This document shows positions 1 to 8,213 of a stretch of DNA of 64,000 nucleotides, one piece after another. Every line of letters begins with the position of its first letter. Within the stretch, counting starts at the first letter, position 1. Both the position numbers and the translations under genes were made by a program. Under the pieces are notes generated by a model. That model had not been told where the DNA came from. It worked only from the letters and a program-made list of their open reading frames with translations, and ran no database searches. This stretch comes from CADEEL01 sp050246475 (GTDB lineage: Bacteria > Pseudomonadota > Alphaproteobacteria > Caulobacterales > Aquidulcibacteraceae): assembly GCA_050246475.1 (NCBI GenBank), contig JBFWVZ010000005.1, forward strand, positions 124,001-188,000. Reading direction: 5' to 3'.

Positions 1-136
1 TGCAGACCGGCGTGAAATCCTTGGGGTGCGAGAAGAGGATGCCCCACGAATTGCCGAGCCATTCGTGGAACTTGATGCGGCCTTGCGTCGTGTCGGCCTC
101 GAAATCCGGCGCGGTGTCGCCGATGCGGAGAGACAT
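1..136 (-). CDS. 1-Cys (Prx6-type) peroxiredoxin, N-terminal part, cut by window start
   Basis: Thiol peroxidase that reduces hydroperoxides in the cytoplasm. The 45 visible residues start MSLRIGDTAPDFEADTTQG and end at HPKDFTPVC, which is the Prx6/AhpC-TSA N-terminus with the peroxidatic cysteine as the last visible residue. The ATG follows a strong GGAGG with suitable spacing. The rest of the gene lies outside the window, so the presence or absence of a resolving cysteine cannot be judged. It is divergent from the small secreted protein at 232. Confidence 0.88.
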   Translation of the reverse strand, partial: MSLRIGDTAPDFEADTTQGRIKFHEWLGNSWGILFSHPKDFTPVC

Positions 137-231
137 ACCCTACCTCCAGACAATGCGTATTTTGGGCGTGCTCTAGCATATGGGGTTGGGCTACTCCAAT
201 CCTAGGCGAGTGTTGTCTCGGAGGAGAGTTG

Positions 232-627
232 ATGCGGAAGTTTCTAGCGGCGGCGATTGTAGGCGCCGCTCTCCTCGTTCCGGCGGCTTCGGCGCAGAAC
301 CAGGATGCCCCGCCGACGGCGCTGCTCACCGCCATGCACCGGGCCTGCACCTTGAACGGCAACACGCCAGGCGAATGCTCCTGCATGGCGGGCTACATGG
401 TGGGCCTGCTGACGGATCAGGAGCTCTACGTGCTGGAGCCGGCGCTCGGCGCCATGACCGAGGGGCGCGACATCAACGATGAAGAAATGCAGGGCGTGAT
501 GAGCCGGCTCATGGGCATGGGCCTGCCCGCCGAAGAAATGCGCGCGCTGGGCCAGAGCCTGCAAACCAAGGGCGCACGCATGCAGGCGGAATCCGCTCGC
601 GTCGAGGCGCTCTGCCAGGCGCTCTAG
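232..627 (+). CDS. small secreted four-cysteine (CxC) protein
   Basis: Function unknown. 131 residues with a clear Sec signal peptide (MRKFLAAAIVGAALLVPAASAQ), so exported. The mature part carries HRAC, then a CSC ten residues later, and a last cysteine four residues from the end. The same C-x(8-10)-CxC...C pattern with a following helix occurs in the proteins at 10534-10998 and 11065-11418, so these three appear to be paralogues. The ATG at 232 follows GGAGGAGAG; an in-frame TTG one codon upstream is less likely. The 3' end overlaps the convergent acyl-CoA dehydrogenase by 4 bp. The cysteines may form disulfides in the periplasm (inference). Confidence 0.75.
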   Translation: MRKFLAAAIVGAALLVPAASAQNQDAPPTALLTAMHRACTLNGNTPGECSCMAGYMVGLLTDQELYVLEPALGAMTEGRDINDEEMQGVMSRLMGMGLPAEEMRALGQSLQTKGARMQAESARVEALCQAL

Positions 628-2282
628 AGCGCGAACTCGCTCAGCGCTTCGTCGAACAATTTGTCCGCGCCCAGACGAATGCGCACGAGCGTGGCGTGGG
701 CGGTGGCGAGAATGCTCTCGGCGTAGAATGAAGCGAGCGCTTCGCGGGCGGGATCGCTCGTCCGCAGCAAAGCGCGCACCATGAGCATGCCGCCCAGCGC
801 ATCGCCGGCGAGCGTGAGGTAGGCGCTGGCCCCGGCGAGCGCGTCGCGGCGCTCGGCGCGGAGCATGTAATCGGTCGCTTCGTTCAACGCATCGGCGGCT
901 TGCGCCAGGCGCATCGCGGCGGCGGAGAGCGTGGTGCGCTCGGTGTCCATTGCTTCGGCGGCGACGGCGCGCATCTCGGCGATTAAAGAGCGCATGGCTT
1001 CGCCGCCATCGCCTTGCAGTTTGCGGCCGATAAGATCGATGGCCTGGATGCCGTTTGTGCCCTCATAGATCGGGGCGATGCGCGCGTCGCGATAGAATTG
1101 CGCGGCGCCGCCCTCCTCCACATAGCCCATGCCGCCGTGAATCTGGACGCCGAGGCTTGCGGCCTCGCAGCCCCAATCCGTGCTCCAGGCTTTCGCGATG
1201 GGCGTGAAGAGATCCTCGCGGGCGCCATCACCCCGGTCCGCGGCCGCGGCGGTTGCATAGCAGATGGCGCGCGCGGCCTGTGTCTTGGCTTTCATCAGCA
1301 CGAGCATGCGGCGTACGTCGGGATGATCGACGATCATCGCGCCGCCCTGCTTGCGCTCCTTCGCGTAGGCAAGCGCCTTCTGGTATGCGGCTTCCGCGAC
1401 AGCGACGCCTTCAAGGCCGACATTCAAGCGCGCGGCGTTCATCATCGTGAACATGGCCGCGAGCCCGCGATTCTCGGCGCCGACGAGCCACGCGGTCGCG
1501 CCCTCATAGGCCATCGAGCATGTGGGCGAGGCATGAATGCCCATCTTCTCTTCGATGCCGATGCAGCGCAGCGCGTTGCGCGAACCGTCAGGCAGAATCT
1601 TCGGCGCGAGGAAGAGCGAGATGCCCTTCGAGCCCGCGGGTGCATCGGGCATGCGCGCGAGGACGAGGTGGACGATATTGTCCGTCAGATCGTGTTCGCC
1701 CCAGGTGATGAAGATCTTTGTGCCTGTTAAGCGAAACGTTCCGTCCGCTGACGGTTCGGCTTTGGTGGTGAGGACGCCCAGATCGGAGCCGGCGTGCGGC
1801 TCCGTCAAATTCATCGTGCCGGTCCATTCGCCGGAGACGAGCTTGGGGAGGTAGCGCGCGCGCAGCTCATCGCTTGCGTGAAGCTGCAGCGCTTCGATGG
1901 CCCCAAGCGTCAACATGGGCGCCAGGCCAAAGCTCATGTTCGCGGCATGGATCATTTCGTAGACAGCGAGCGCGACGCTCTGCGGCAGGCCTTGACCGCC
2001 ATAGGCGGGATCGGCGGCAAGGCCCTGCCAGCCGCCCGCGGCGAATTCGGCATGGGCCTCCTTGAAGCCGGGCGCGGCTGTCAGCACGCCATTGGCGAGG
2101 GTGACGCCTGCCGCATCGCCCACGCGATTGAGCGGCGCGAGCGTTTGCGACGCCAGCGCCGCCGCGCCTTCGAGGATCGCGGTCAGGAGATCGGGATCGA
2201 GCTCCTCGTGCGCATCCGCCCAAATATCGGCGACGTGCTCCAGCGCGAAGCGGATATCGGCAAGCGGCGCGGCATAGCTCAT
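624..2282 (-). CDS. acyl-CoA dehydrogenase, long DmdC-like type
   Basis: FAD-dependent alpha,beta-dehydrogenation of an acyl-CoA. 552 residues, longer than the roughly 380 of classical acyl-CoA dehydrogenases; the extra length is in the N-terminal extension and a C-terminal helical domain, as in the family often annotated 3-methylmercaptopropionyl-CoA dehydrogenase. Recognisable blocks are TMNLTEPHAGSDLG and TGTKIFITWGEHD (flavin and substrate site) and QIHGGMGYVEE near the C-terminal part of the core. The true substrate cannot be told from sequence; general fatty acyl-CoA is as likely as a sulfur compound. No clear Shine-Dalgarno precedes the ATG. An acyl-CoA ligase of a matching family lies far away at 41324. 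Confidence 0.92.
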   Translation of the reverse strand: MSYAAPLADIRFALEHVADIWADAHEELDPDLLTAILEGAAALASQTLAPLNRVGDAAGVTLANGVLTAAPGFKEAHAEFAAGGWQGLAADPAYGGQGLPQSVALAVYEMIHAANMSFGLAPMLTLGAIEALQLHASDELRARYLPKLVSGEWTGTMNLTEPHAGSDLGVLTTKAEPSADGTFRLTGTKIFITWGEHDLTDNIVHLVLARMPDAPAGSKGISLFLAPKILPDGSRNALRCIGIEEKMGIHASPTCSMAYEGATAWLVGAENRGLAAMFTMMNAARLNVGLEGVAVAEAAYQKALAYAKERKQGGAMIVDHPDVRRMLVLMKAKTQAARAICYATAAAADRGDGAREDLFTPIAKAWSTDWGCEAASLGVQIHGGMGYVEEGGAAQFYRDARIAPIYEGTNGIQAIDLIGRKLQGDGGEAMRSLIAEMRAVAAEAMDTERTTLSAAAMRLAQAADALNEATDYMLRAERRDALAGASAYLTLAGDALGGMLMVRALLRTSDPAREALASFYAESILATAHATLVRIRLGADKLFDEALSEFAL

Positions 2283-2323
2283 GCGCGCACTTTAGCGGCG
2301 GAGCGCGATTCCGCGAAGCGAAA

Positions 2324-2349
2324 CGCCGCGACGCTTTCGCATCGCGGCG
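2324..2349 (-). terminator. 8-bp stem hairpin between two minus-strand genes
   Basis: Perfect arms CGCCGCGA / TCGCGGCG around a 10-base loop, just downstream of the stop of the interrupted metalloprotease and upstream of the acyl-CoA dehydrogenase. Only a short T stretch (GTTTCG) follows on the minus strand, so as an intrinsic terminator it is weak. Confidence 0.3.
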
Positions 2350-2365
2350 CTCTCTCACGCCTGCC

Positions 2366-3355
2366 CTAAGCGAATTTCTCCGCGTAGCGCGCCGCGACGG
2401 CGGCAAAGTGCTCATCGGTGTGCGCGGATAGAACTTGGCGCAGGCCCGCTTCGCCATCGCGGGAGTGAACGTGCTCCGTCATCTTGTAGCCGACGTAATA
2501 GCCCATCTGGATGGGCCAATCCCGCCCATCCGCGAAGCGGCCCTGGAACCAGCCGGGCTGAGCGAAAATGGTCTCGTTCATTAGCGGCTGGAACTCGGCC
2601 CAGATTTCACGCTCGCGCGGATCGCCGAACGTATGGCGAGGCGCGAAGAGGCGATCGGCGGCGATGTGCGCGACATAATCAGCCGCGCCCTCGCGGATCG
2701 CGAAATTGCGCAGCGTCATCCGCTCGGGGTTCACGTAGATCGAAATGAAATTGGGCTCGGTCTGGATGATGCGCTGCAGATTGTGCGCGCCCTCGTGGAC
2801 GACGATCTGCACGAACTCGTCGAGCGTCAAGGGCGGGCGGCTGGCGGCGAACTCGGAGAGATCGGTGTCGCTGGTGCGGTTGAACCACTCGACGGCGATG
2901 AGCGATCCGGGCTGGCGCGCGGTTCCGCCCGCGGTCTGGTGCGTGACGAAATAGAAGACTGTTCCAAGATCGGCGCCCGCCTGCATCGCCTCCATGCGCG
3001 CGTAAGCGCGCGCGATCTCTTCGTCGTGGCGCGCGAGGCGCGGCGGAAGGTTAGCAAGCGATGCGTAATAGAGCGGCCGGCTTTGCACGACTTGCGCAAG
3101 CTCGGCGGCGGTGACGGGATAGATGCCGACGAAGGTGCGCAGGCCAAGGCCGGCGCCGTCGAGATAGGCTTGCATCTCCGCCACGGGATCGGCGCCGGCG
3201 CGGATGCGTGCGTGGGCTTAGTTGAAGCGGTGCAGGTCGGTGTAGTCGATGGCGCGCACTGGCGGCGGCTCCGCGCCCGTGGCGCAGCTGGCGAGCCATG
3301 GCGCGGCGATAGCGGCCCCGCTCCCGGCAAGGACCGCTCTTCTGTTCAACTGCAT
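2366..3355 (-). pseudogene. lipoprotein zinc metalloprotease (HExxH) with an in-frame TAA after the signal region
   Basis: Read through from the ATG at 3355 this is one 330-codon frame. It starts MQLNRRAVLAGSGAAIAAP with a lipobox (LASC) and a strong upstream GGAGGAAAGAGC. Codon 46 is TAA (3218-3220), directly after DLHRFN. The frame continues without shift into AHARIRAGADPVAEMQ and the catalytic part. HEGAH lies at codons 187-191, with a downstream REGAADY that could supply the third zinc ligand, as in predicted Zn-dependent proteases of the DUF2268 type. Alternatives are a young nonsense mutation, a sequencing error, stop readthrough, or restart at the GTG/ATG near 3193/3184, which would give a cytoplasmic 272-275 residue enzyme. 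Codon quality stays uniform on both sides, so the lesion is recent if real. Confidence 0.7.
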
Positions 3356-3539
3356 GCTCTTTCCTCCCCGATCTCCGCCACAAAGCGGCCCTAGTTCAGG
3401 GATGCGGCGCGCGTCCGCTTCGGTTGCGTCTCAAACTCACAAACTGGTGATGCGCGCACGCGCCGCGCCCCACATTGCGTTTCGCGCCTTGCCGCTGCTT
3501 CAATCCCCGCGCGACAACACCGCTCTTGGAGGACCGATC

Positions 3540-4199
3540 ATGCGTTACCCCGCGTTCGCCGCCGCGCTTCTGCTTGCAACCATCGCGGGCGCCGCAAGCG
3601 CACAATCCCCGGTCGCGCCCTCCATAGCGCCCAGCGAGCATGCTTCGCTCGATCCGGCGGCGGCGCCGGCCGGCGCCTACACGCTCGATGCGCGCCACGC
3701 GAGCGTCGTCTGGCGCGTGCGCCACATCGGGCTTGGGCTCTACACCGCGCGGTTCGACACCATCGCGGGAACGCTCAATTTCGATCCCCAGAATGTGAGC
3801 CAGTCGAGCGTCAATGTAACGATCGCGGCCAATTCCGTGAGCACGGGCCTGCGCAATCGCGAGGGAGCGCTCGCGTTCGACAGCGAGATCGCCAATGTGT
3901 TGGGCGCGCAAGAGCATCCGCAGATCACGTTCGTTTCCCGCTCCATCCAGCAGACTTCGCCCACAACCGGCCTTATCACGGGGGACCTCACGCTCAATGG
4001 GCGCACCCACCCGGTGACGCTTGAAGCCTCGTTCCATGGCGGGCGGCGCCATCCGCTCAATCAGCGCTACGTGGTCGCCTTCTCGGGCCGCACCGTCATC
4101 GACCGCACGCAATGGGGCGCAGGCAGCCTTATCTTCAATCAATTCGCCGGCGACGACGTTGAAATATTGATCGACGCGGAATTCATCAAAGACGAATGA
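3540..4199 (+). CDS. periplasmic YceI-family lipid-binding protein
   Basis: YceI proteins form a lipocalin-like barrel that binds polyisoprenoid or other long lipids in the periplasm. 219 residues with a Sec signal peptide ending ASAQ. The barrel starts at YTLDARHASVVWRVRHIGLG and includes ITFVSRSIQQ and LTLNGRTHPVTLE, both typical of the family. The start is fixed by GGAGG 7 bases upstream. The stop overlaps the ATG of the next gene (ATGA), which itself ends in a second YceI domain, so the two are translationally coupled and probably act on the same lipid or quinone. Confidence 0.92.
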   Translation: MRYPAFAAALLLATIAGAASAQSPVAPSIAPSEHASLDPAAAPAGAYTLDARHASVVWRVRHIGLGLYTARFDTIAGTLNFDPQNVSQSSVNVTIAANSVSTGLRNREGALAFDSEIANVLGAQEHPQITFVSRSIQQTSPTTGLITGDLTLNGRTHPVTLEASFHGGRRHPLNQRYVVAFSGRTVIDRTQWGAGSLIFNQFAGDDVEILIDAEFIKDE

Positions 4200-5575
4200 C
4201 GCGCACACACTACACAAGCGTCGCCGTCCTGCTTCACTGGGCGATCGCGATTGCGATCATCCTGATGATCCCGCTCGGGCTCTGGATGCATCACGCCATC
4301 GAGGAGCCTGAGACGCAGGCCCAGGCGCTCGCCGCCTATCAGCTGCACAAGAGCGTGGGGCTGACGATCCTTGTGCTGAGCATTTTCCGGCTGGGGTGGC
4401 GGCTTCTCAACCCGCCGCCGCCGCTGCCGGCCGCCTCGCCCTGGTGGGAGAAGATGGCGGCGCTCGCGGTGCATTGGCTCTTCTATTTTCTGATCATCGC
4501 CATTCCGCTGACAGGCTGGATCTACGTTTCCGCGCAATGGCGCGAGGATGGGCCGTTCAACGTGCCGACGCTGTGGTTCGGGCTTTTCAATGTGCCGCAT
4601 CTCTTCGGCCTTTCGCATGCGCCGTTCGAGACGCGCGAGAGCGTGGCGGATGTCTCCATGGAGGCGCACGAACTGATGGCGAAGGCGACGATCGGGCTCA
4701 TCGCTTTGCACGTCGCGGCCGCGCTCAAGCATCAGATCTACGATCGCGACGAGGTGCTGGGGCACATGGTTCCCGGGATCAATCCGGCGGCCCCGGACGA
4801 CCGGCGTCGGCGCTTCGTGTTGCTGGGCGGGTTTGCGGCGATTGCGGTCGCCGCGGCGACGGGGATTTTCGCGTTCTTCTCTCCCGGCATCACGCCGAAC
4901 ACGGATCAGTCTCTCTTCGCGCAGGAGCAGGCGCGGGATTATGCGCTGCCGCAGGATTATGCCGCGCCGCCCGCGCAAGCGCCGCAAACGGAGACGCAAC
5001 AAGCGCCGCTGCCGAATGTCGGCGTGATGGGCAATCCCCCCGCGCCGCCGGCGCCGCGCGATCCGAGCGCCGGCCCGCCGCGCTGGAACGTGAACCGAAG
5101 CGCGAGCGAGATCGCGTTCTCGGGGCGCCACGCGGCGGTCAATTTCCGCGGGACGTTCGAGACATGGCGCGCCGACATCCGGTTCGATCCGGAAAATCTG
5201 GATGCCTCTCAGGTGACCGTCACGATCGACACCGCTTCGGCGCGGGACGGCGTATCCCTCCATGAGCAGAGCCTGCCGCAGCGCGAATGGTTCGACACCG
5301 CGAACCATCCGCAGGCGACGTTCCGCACGACGCGCATCCGCCATCGCGAAGGCAACGAGTACGAAGCCGAAGGCATGCTCACCATCAAGGGACGCACCGA
5401 GGAGATCGATCTCCCCTTCACGCTCACCATCAACGCGAACCGCGCCTCGATGACCGGACGCGTGGAGATCGAGCGGCGCGATTTCGATCTCGGCATGGAA
5501 TCGGATCCCGATGCGGAGTACGTCTCGCGCAGCATCCGGATCGAGGTGCGGGTAGAGGCGACGCGCGAGCAGTGA
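4196..5575 (+). CDS. cytochrome b561 - YceI fusion protein
   Basis: 459 residues. The first ~190 are a four-helix cytochrome b561 (CybB type) with haem-ligand candidates in LLHW (H14), WMHH (H32/33), YQLHKS and LIALH, expected to move electrons between quinol and a periplasmic partner. A further helix follows (RFVLLGGFAAIAVAAATGIFA), then a Pro/Ala/Gln linker (~245-295), then a YceI barrel to the C-terminus (NRSASEIAFSGRHAAVNF...IEVRVEA). The barrel therefore faces the periplasm next to the haem module. Overlaps of 4 bp on both sides (ATGA, GTGA) tie it to the free YceI and to tsaC. Such fusions are known, but the substrate is not. Confidence 0.9.
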   Translation: MTRTHYTSVAVLLHWAIAIAIILMIPLGLWMHHAIEEPETQAQALAAYQLHKSVGLTILVLSIFRLGWRLLNPPPPLPAASPWWEKMAALAVHWLFYFLIIAIPLTGWIYVSAQWREDGPFNVPTLWFGLFNVPHLFGLSHAPFETRESVADVSMEAHELMAKATIGLIALHVAAALKHQIYDRDEVLGHMVPGINPAAPDDRRRRFVLLGGFAAIAVAAATGIFAFFSPGITPNTDQSLFAQEQARDYALPQDYAAPPAQAPQTETQQAPLPNVGVMGNPPAPPAPRDPSAGPPRWNVNRSASEIAFSGRHAAVNFRGTFETWRADIRFDPENLDASQVTVTIDTASARDGVSLHEQSLPQREWFDTANHPQATFRTTRIRHREGNEYEAEGMLTIKGRTEEIDLPFTLTINANRASMTGRVEIERRDFDLGMESDPDAEYVSRSIRIEVRVEATREQ

Positions 5576-6504
5576 GCATCGTTCCAGCGCAGGCAGACAC
5601 AATCGCGCAAGCGGGCGCGATCTTGCGCGCGGGCGGGCTCGTCGCGGTTCCGACGGAGACGGTCTACGGGCTCGCGGCGGACGCGGCGAACGCGCAAGCG
5701 ATTGCGCGGCTTTATGAAGCGAAGGGGCGGCCGCTCTTCAATCCGCTGATCGTGCATGTGCGCGATGCGGATGAAGCGCACGCGCATGGCGCGATGCACG
5801 CGCGCGCGAAGACTTTGGCGGAGGCATTCTGGCCGGGCCCGTTCACGCTGGTGTTGCCGCGGCGCGCGGAGTCGAGCGTCGCGGAGCTGGCGTGTGCGGG
5901 GCTTTCGACGATTGCGCTGCGCGTTCCTGCACATGCGGTTGCGCAAGGCGTGCTCCAAGCGTTGGGACGGCCCTTTGCGGCGCCATCGGCCAATCGCTCG
6001 GGGCATGTGAGCCCGACGACCGCGCAGCATGTGTGGGAAGAGTTCGGCGACGCGATCGATTTCATTCTCGATGCGGGGCCGTGCGCGGTCGGTGTTGAAT
6101 CCTCCATTGTCGCGGTCGATGCGGACGGGCGCGCGCGGCTGCTGCGGCCCGGCGGCGTGGCGCGTGAGCGCATCGAAGCGCTGATCGGGCCGCTTGAGCC
6201 TGCGGGCGGCGGCGTTGAAGCGCCGGGAATGCTGGAGACGCATTATGCGCCGCGCGCGCGGCTGCGCTTGAATGCGGAAGCGCCGCGCGAGGGCGAAGCT
6301 TATCTCGGCTTCGGCGCGTTCGATTTCGGCGCGCTCAATCTTTCGTCGCGCGGCGATCTCACCGAAGCGGCGGCCAATCTCTACGCGCATCTGCGCGCGC
6401 TCGATGCGGATGGGGCGGATGTGATCGCGGTTGCGCCCATTCCGGCGGAGGGCTTGGGCGAAGCGATCGCGGACCGGCTGAAGCGCGCGGCGGCAGGGCG
6501 CTAG
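5572..6504 (+). CDS. tsaC: L-threonylcarbamoyladenylate synthase (Sua5/YrdC)
   Basis: Makes threonylcarbamoyl-AMP from threonine, bicarbonate and ATP for the t6A37 modification of ANN-decoding tRNAs. 310 residues, with the YrdC domain (GGLVAVPTETVYGLAADA, KGRPLFNPLIVHV, PSANRSGHVSPTTAQHV) and a Sua5 C-terminal domain after the linker GMLETHYAPRA, so this is the long Sua5 form rather than short TsaC. The start is a GTG overlapping the stop of the b561-YceI gene (GTGA). A perfect long hairpin follows the stop. Confidence 0.93.
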   Translation: MSIVPAQADTIAQAGAILRAGGLVAVPTETVYGLAADAANAQAIARLYEAKGRPLFNPLIVHVRDADEAHAHGAMHARAKTLAEAFWPGPFTLVLPRRAESSVAELACAGLSTIALRVPAHAVAQGVLQALGRPFAAPSANRSGHVSPTTAQHVWEEFGDAIDFILDAGPCAVGVESSIVAVDADGRARLLRPGGVARERIEALIGPLEPAGGGVEAPGMLETHYAPRARLRLNAEAPREGEAYLGFGAFDFGALNLSSRGDLTEAAANLYAHLRALDADGADVIAVAPIPAEGLGEAIADRLKRAAAGR

Positions 6505-6507
6505 CGC

Positions 6508-6561
6508 GGACCGCCGCCTTCCAGCCGGCTAAGAGGAATGCCGGCTGGAAGGCGGCGGTCC
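6508..6561. repeat. perfect 22-bp inverted repeat between convergent genes
   Basis: Arms 6508-6529 and 6540-6561 are exact reverse complements around a 10-base loop (TAAGAGGAAT). It starts 3 bases after the tsaC stop and ends 7 bases before the tadA stop, so it is placed to end transcription from both sides. No T-run follows on either strand. This fits a Rho-assisted or RNA-protecting hairpin, or a REP-like element, better than a classical intrinsic terminator. Confidence 0.75.
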
Positions 6562-6568
6562 AAAATGC

Positions 6569-7030
6569 TTAGCGCCTCGCTTGGAAGAAGCTGCGCAACA
6601 TTTCGGCGCTTTCGGCGGCGCCGATGCCGGCTTCGACTTTCGGGCGCCAATGGCAGGTGGGTTGTTCAAAAAATTTGGGACCGTGCGCGACTGCGCCGCC
6701 CTTCTCGTCCGGCGCGCCATAGACGAGGCGCGCAATGCGCGCGTGGGAGATGGCGCCCGCGCACATCGCGCAGGGCTCGAGCGTTGTGTAGAGCGTGAGG
6801 CCGGGGCGGAGGCGGTAATTGCCGATGCGCTCGGCGGCGGCGCGCAGCGCGAGAATTTCGGCGTGCGCGGTGGGATCATAGCGCGAGATCGGCGCATTGG
6901 CTTGGCGCGCGATCACCTCGCCGCGCTCCTCATCGACGATGAGCGCAGCGATCGGCGCCTCGCCCGCCTCCGCGGCGCGGCGCGCGAGCGCCAGGGCTTC
7001 GTCCATGTATCGTTTGTCGTCAGCGTTCAT
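6569..7030 (-). CDS. tadA: tRNA-specific adenosine deaminase
   Basis: Zinc enzyme that converts A34 to inosine in tRNA-Arg(ACG). 153 residues, the normal length. The cytidine-deaminase-fold motifs are complete: HAE at 56-58 (proton-shuttle Glu) and PCAMC at 86-90 (zinc cysteines). Substrate-side features such as DPTAHAEILALR and the ISHARIARLVYGA segment match TadA more than guanine deaminase. The start codon overlaps the stop of the upstream small protein (ATGA), so the two are co-transcribed. Confidence 0.93.
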   Translation of the reverse strand: MNADDKRYMDEALALARRAAEAGEAPIAALIVDEERGEVIARQANAPISRYDPTAHAEILALRAAAERIGNYRLRPGLTLYTTLEPCAMCAGAISHARIARLVYGAPDEKGGAVAHGPKFFEQPTCHWRPKVEAGIGAAESAEMLRSFFQARR

Positions 7031-7344
7031 GATCTTTGATCCAAGAGATCGCTCACCACCTCGCCCATGACGAGAAGCTCCGCTTCGCTGCCTTCGAGCG
7101 CCTCGGTGTAAAGCGCGCGCGCGGCGGGATCGCTATAGGGCATGCGCTCTTTGCGGTTTCTCATAAACGTCTCTTCGTCGGGCCATTGGGCGTAGGCGAA
7201 ATAGCGCCCATCGGCCGATTTGTGGAGGCGTGAGCCCCAGCCGCCGAGATCGCGCTTGATCGCGGCAGTGCCCAGGCGCCAGCCCTCCTCGAACTTGGCC
7301 TCGAGCTCCGGCTTGATGCGCCAGCGATAGACGACGGCGAACAT
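7027..7344 (-). CDS. antibiotic biosynthesis monooxygenase (ABM)-like small protein
   Basis: 105 residues starting MFAVVYRWRIKPELEAKFEEGW, the typical first strand and helix of the dimeric alpha/beta ABM fold, followed by GRYFAYAQWPDEETF. The family includes small monooxygenases and many proteins of unknown role, so no reaction can be assigned. GGAG at -10 supports this ATG; a longer in-frame start at 7392 would read through a hairpin and is unlikely. It forms an operon with tadA through a 4-bp overlap and is divergent from the pseudouridine synthase. Confidence 0.75.
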   Translation of the reverse strand: MFAVVYRWRIKPELEAKFEEGWRLGTAAIKRDLGGWGSRLHKSADGRYFAYAQWPDEETFMRNRKERMPYSDPAARALYTEALEGSEAELLVMGEVVSDLLDQRS

Positions 7345-7416
7345 AGTCTCTCCGCTCGGCCCTCGCGGATGCGAGGGCCTAGGCGGCCTCATCTAACAGG
7401 ATCGCAGCGGCGTGTG

Positions 7417-7438
7417 GACCCTCGCTTTCGCGAGGGTC
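7417..7438. repeat. 9-bp stem hairpin in the divergent gap upstream of rluB
   Basis: GACCCTCGC / GCGAGGGTC around TTTC, 23 bases before the rluB start. A smaller related hairpin (CCCTCGCGGATGCGAGGG) lies at 7361-7378, upstream of the ABM-like gene. Both sit in a 116-bp divergent gap with no other clear feature. They could be operators, 5' leader structures or remnants of a repeat. Confidence 0.5.
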
Positions 7439-7460
7439 GAGCGGCTAGGGTGCGCTCCGC

Positions 7461-8213
7461 ATGAGCGGCGACACGAAAGCCACCGACGGCGACAGGATCG
7501 CCAAGGCGCTTGCGCGCGCGGGCGTGTGTTCGCGGCGCGACGCGGAGCGGCTGATCGCGGAGGGGCGCGTCAGCGTCAACGGCAAGGTGCTCGATACGCC
7601 AGCGTTCAAGGTTTCACCCAAGGACGACATCCGCGTGGACGGCAAGCGCGTCGGCGCGGCGGAGCCGACGCGGGTGTGGCGCTATCATAAGCCCGCGGGG
7701 CTGGTGACGACGCACCGCGACCCGCAGGAGCGCGCGACAGTGTTCGAGAAGCTGGCGGCGATCGGGCTGCCGCGCGTCGTGTCTGTCGGGCGGCTCGATT
7801 TGAACAGCGAAGGGCTGCTGCTGGTGACGAATGACGGCGCGCTGGCGCGGCGGCTGGAGTTGCCGTCGAACGGATGGATCCGGCGCTACCGTGCACGCGC
7901 GTTCGGCACAATCACGCAAGCGGAGCTCGACGACCTTAAGCGCGGGATCACGATCGAAGGCGTGCGCTATGGCGCAATCGACGCGACGCTCGACCGCAAG
8001 GGCGCCGCCAATTCGTGGATCACGCTCTCGCTGAGCGAAGGAAAGAACCGCGAGGTCCGCCGTGTGCTCGAAGCGCTCGGCCTGCGCGTCAACCGGCTGA
8101 TCCGGATCGCGTATGGGCCGTTTCAGCTTGGCGCGCTTGACGTCGGGCACGTTGAGGAGATTCCGCGCAAGGTGCTGCGCGAGCAGCTCGGAAAGGACGC
8201 GCTCTCGAACTAG
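7461..8213 (+). CDS. rluB: 23S rRNA pseudouridine synthase, RsuA/RluB family
   Basis: Isomerises uridine to pseudouridine in rRNA. 250 residues: an N-terminal S4 RNA-binding domain (RIAKALARAGVCSRRDAERLI, ~11-70) and then the catalytic domain with the family motif GRLDLNSEGLLL, where the Asp is the nucleophile, plus the late motif LSEGKNREVRRVLEALG. RluB, RluE, RluF and RsuA are close, so the exact rRNA site is uncertain; RluB is the usual orthologue when one copy has the S4 domain. The 3' end overlaps the convergent TerC gene by 4 bp. Confidence 0.88.
   Translation: MSGDTKATDGDRIAKALARAGVCSRRDAERLIAEGRVSVNGKVLDTPAFKVSPKDDIRVDGKRVGAAEPTRVWRYHKPAGLVTTHRDPQERATVFEKLAAIGLPRVVSVGRLDLNSEGLLLVTNDGALARRLELPSNGWIRRYRARAFGTITQAELDDLKRGITIEGVRYGAIDATLDRKGAANSWITLSLSEGKNREVRRVLEALGLRVNRLIRIAYGPFQLGALDVGHVEEIPRKVLREQLGKDALSN

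Noticed and set aside
4139..5602. 487-codon frame on the minus strand
   Set aside because: Antisense shadow of the b561-YceI gene; Arg-rich translation without domain.
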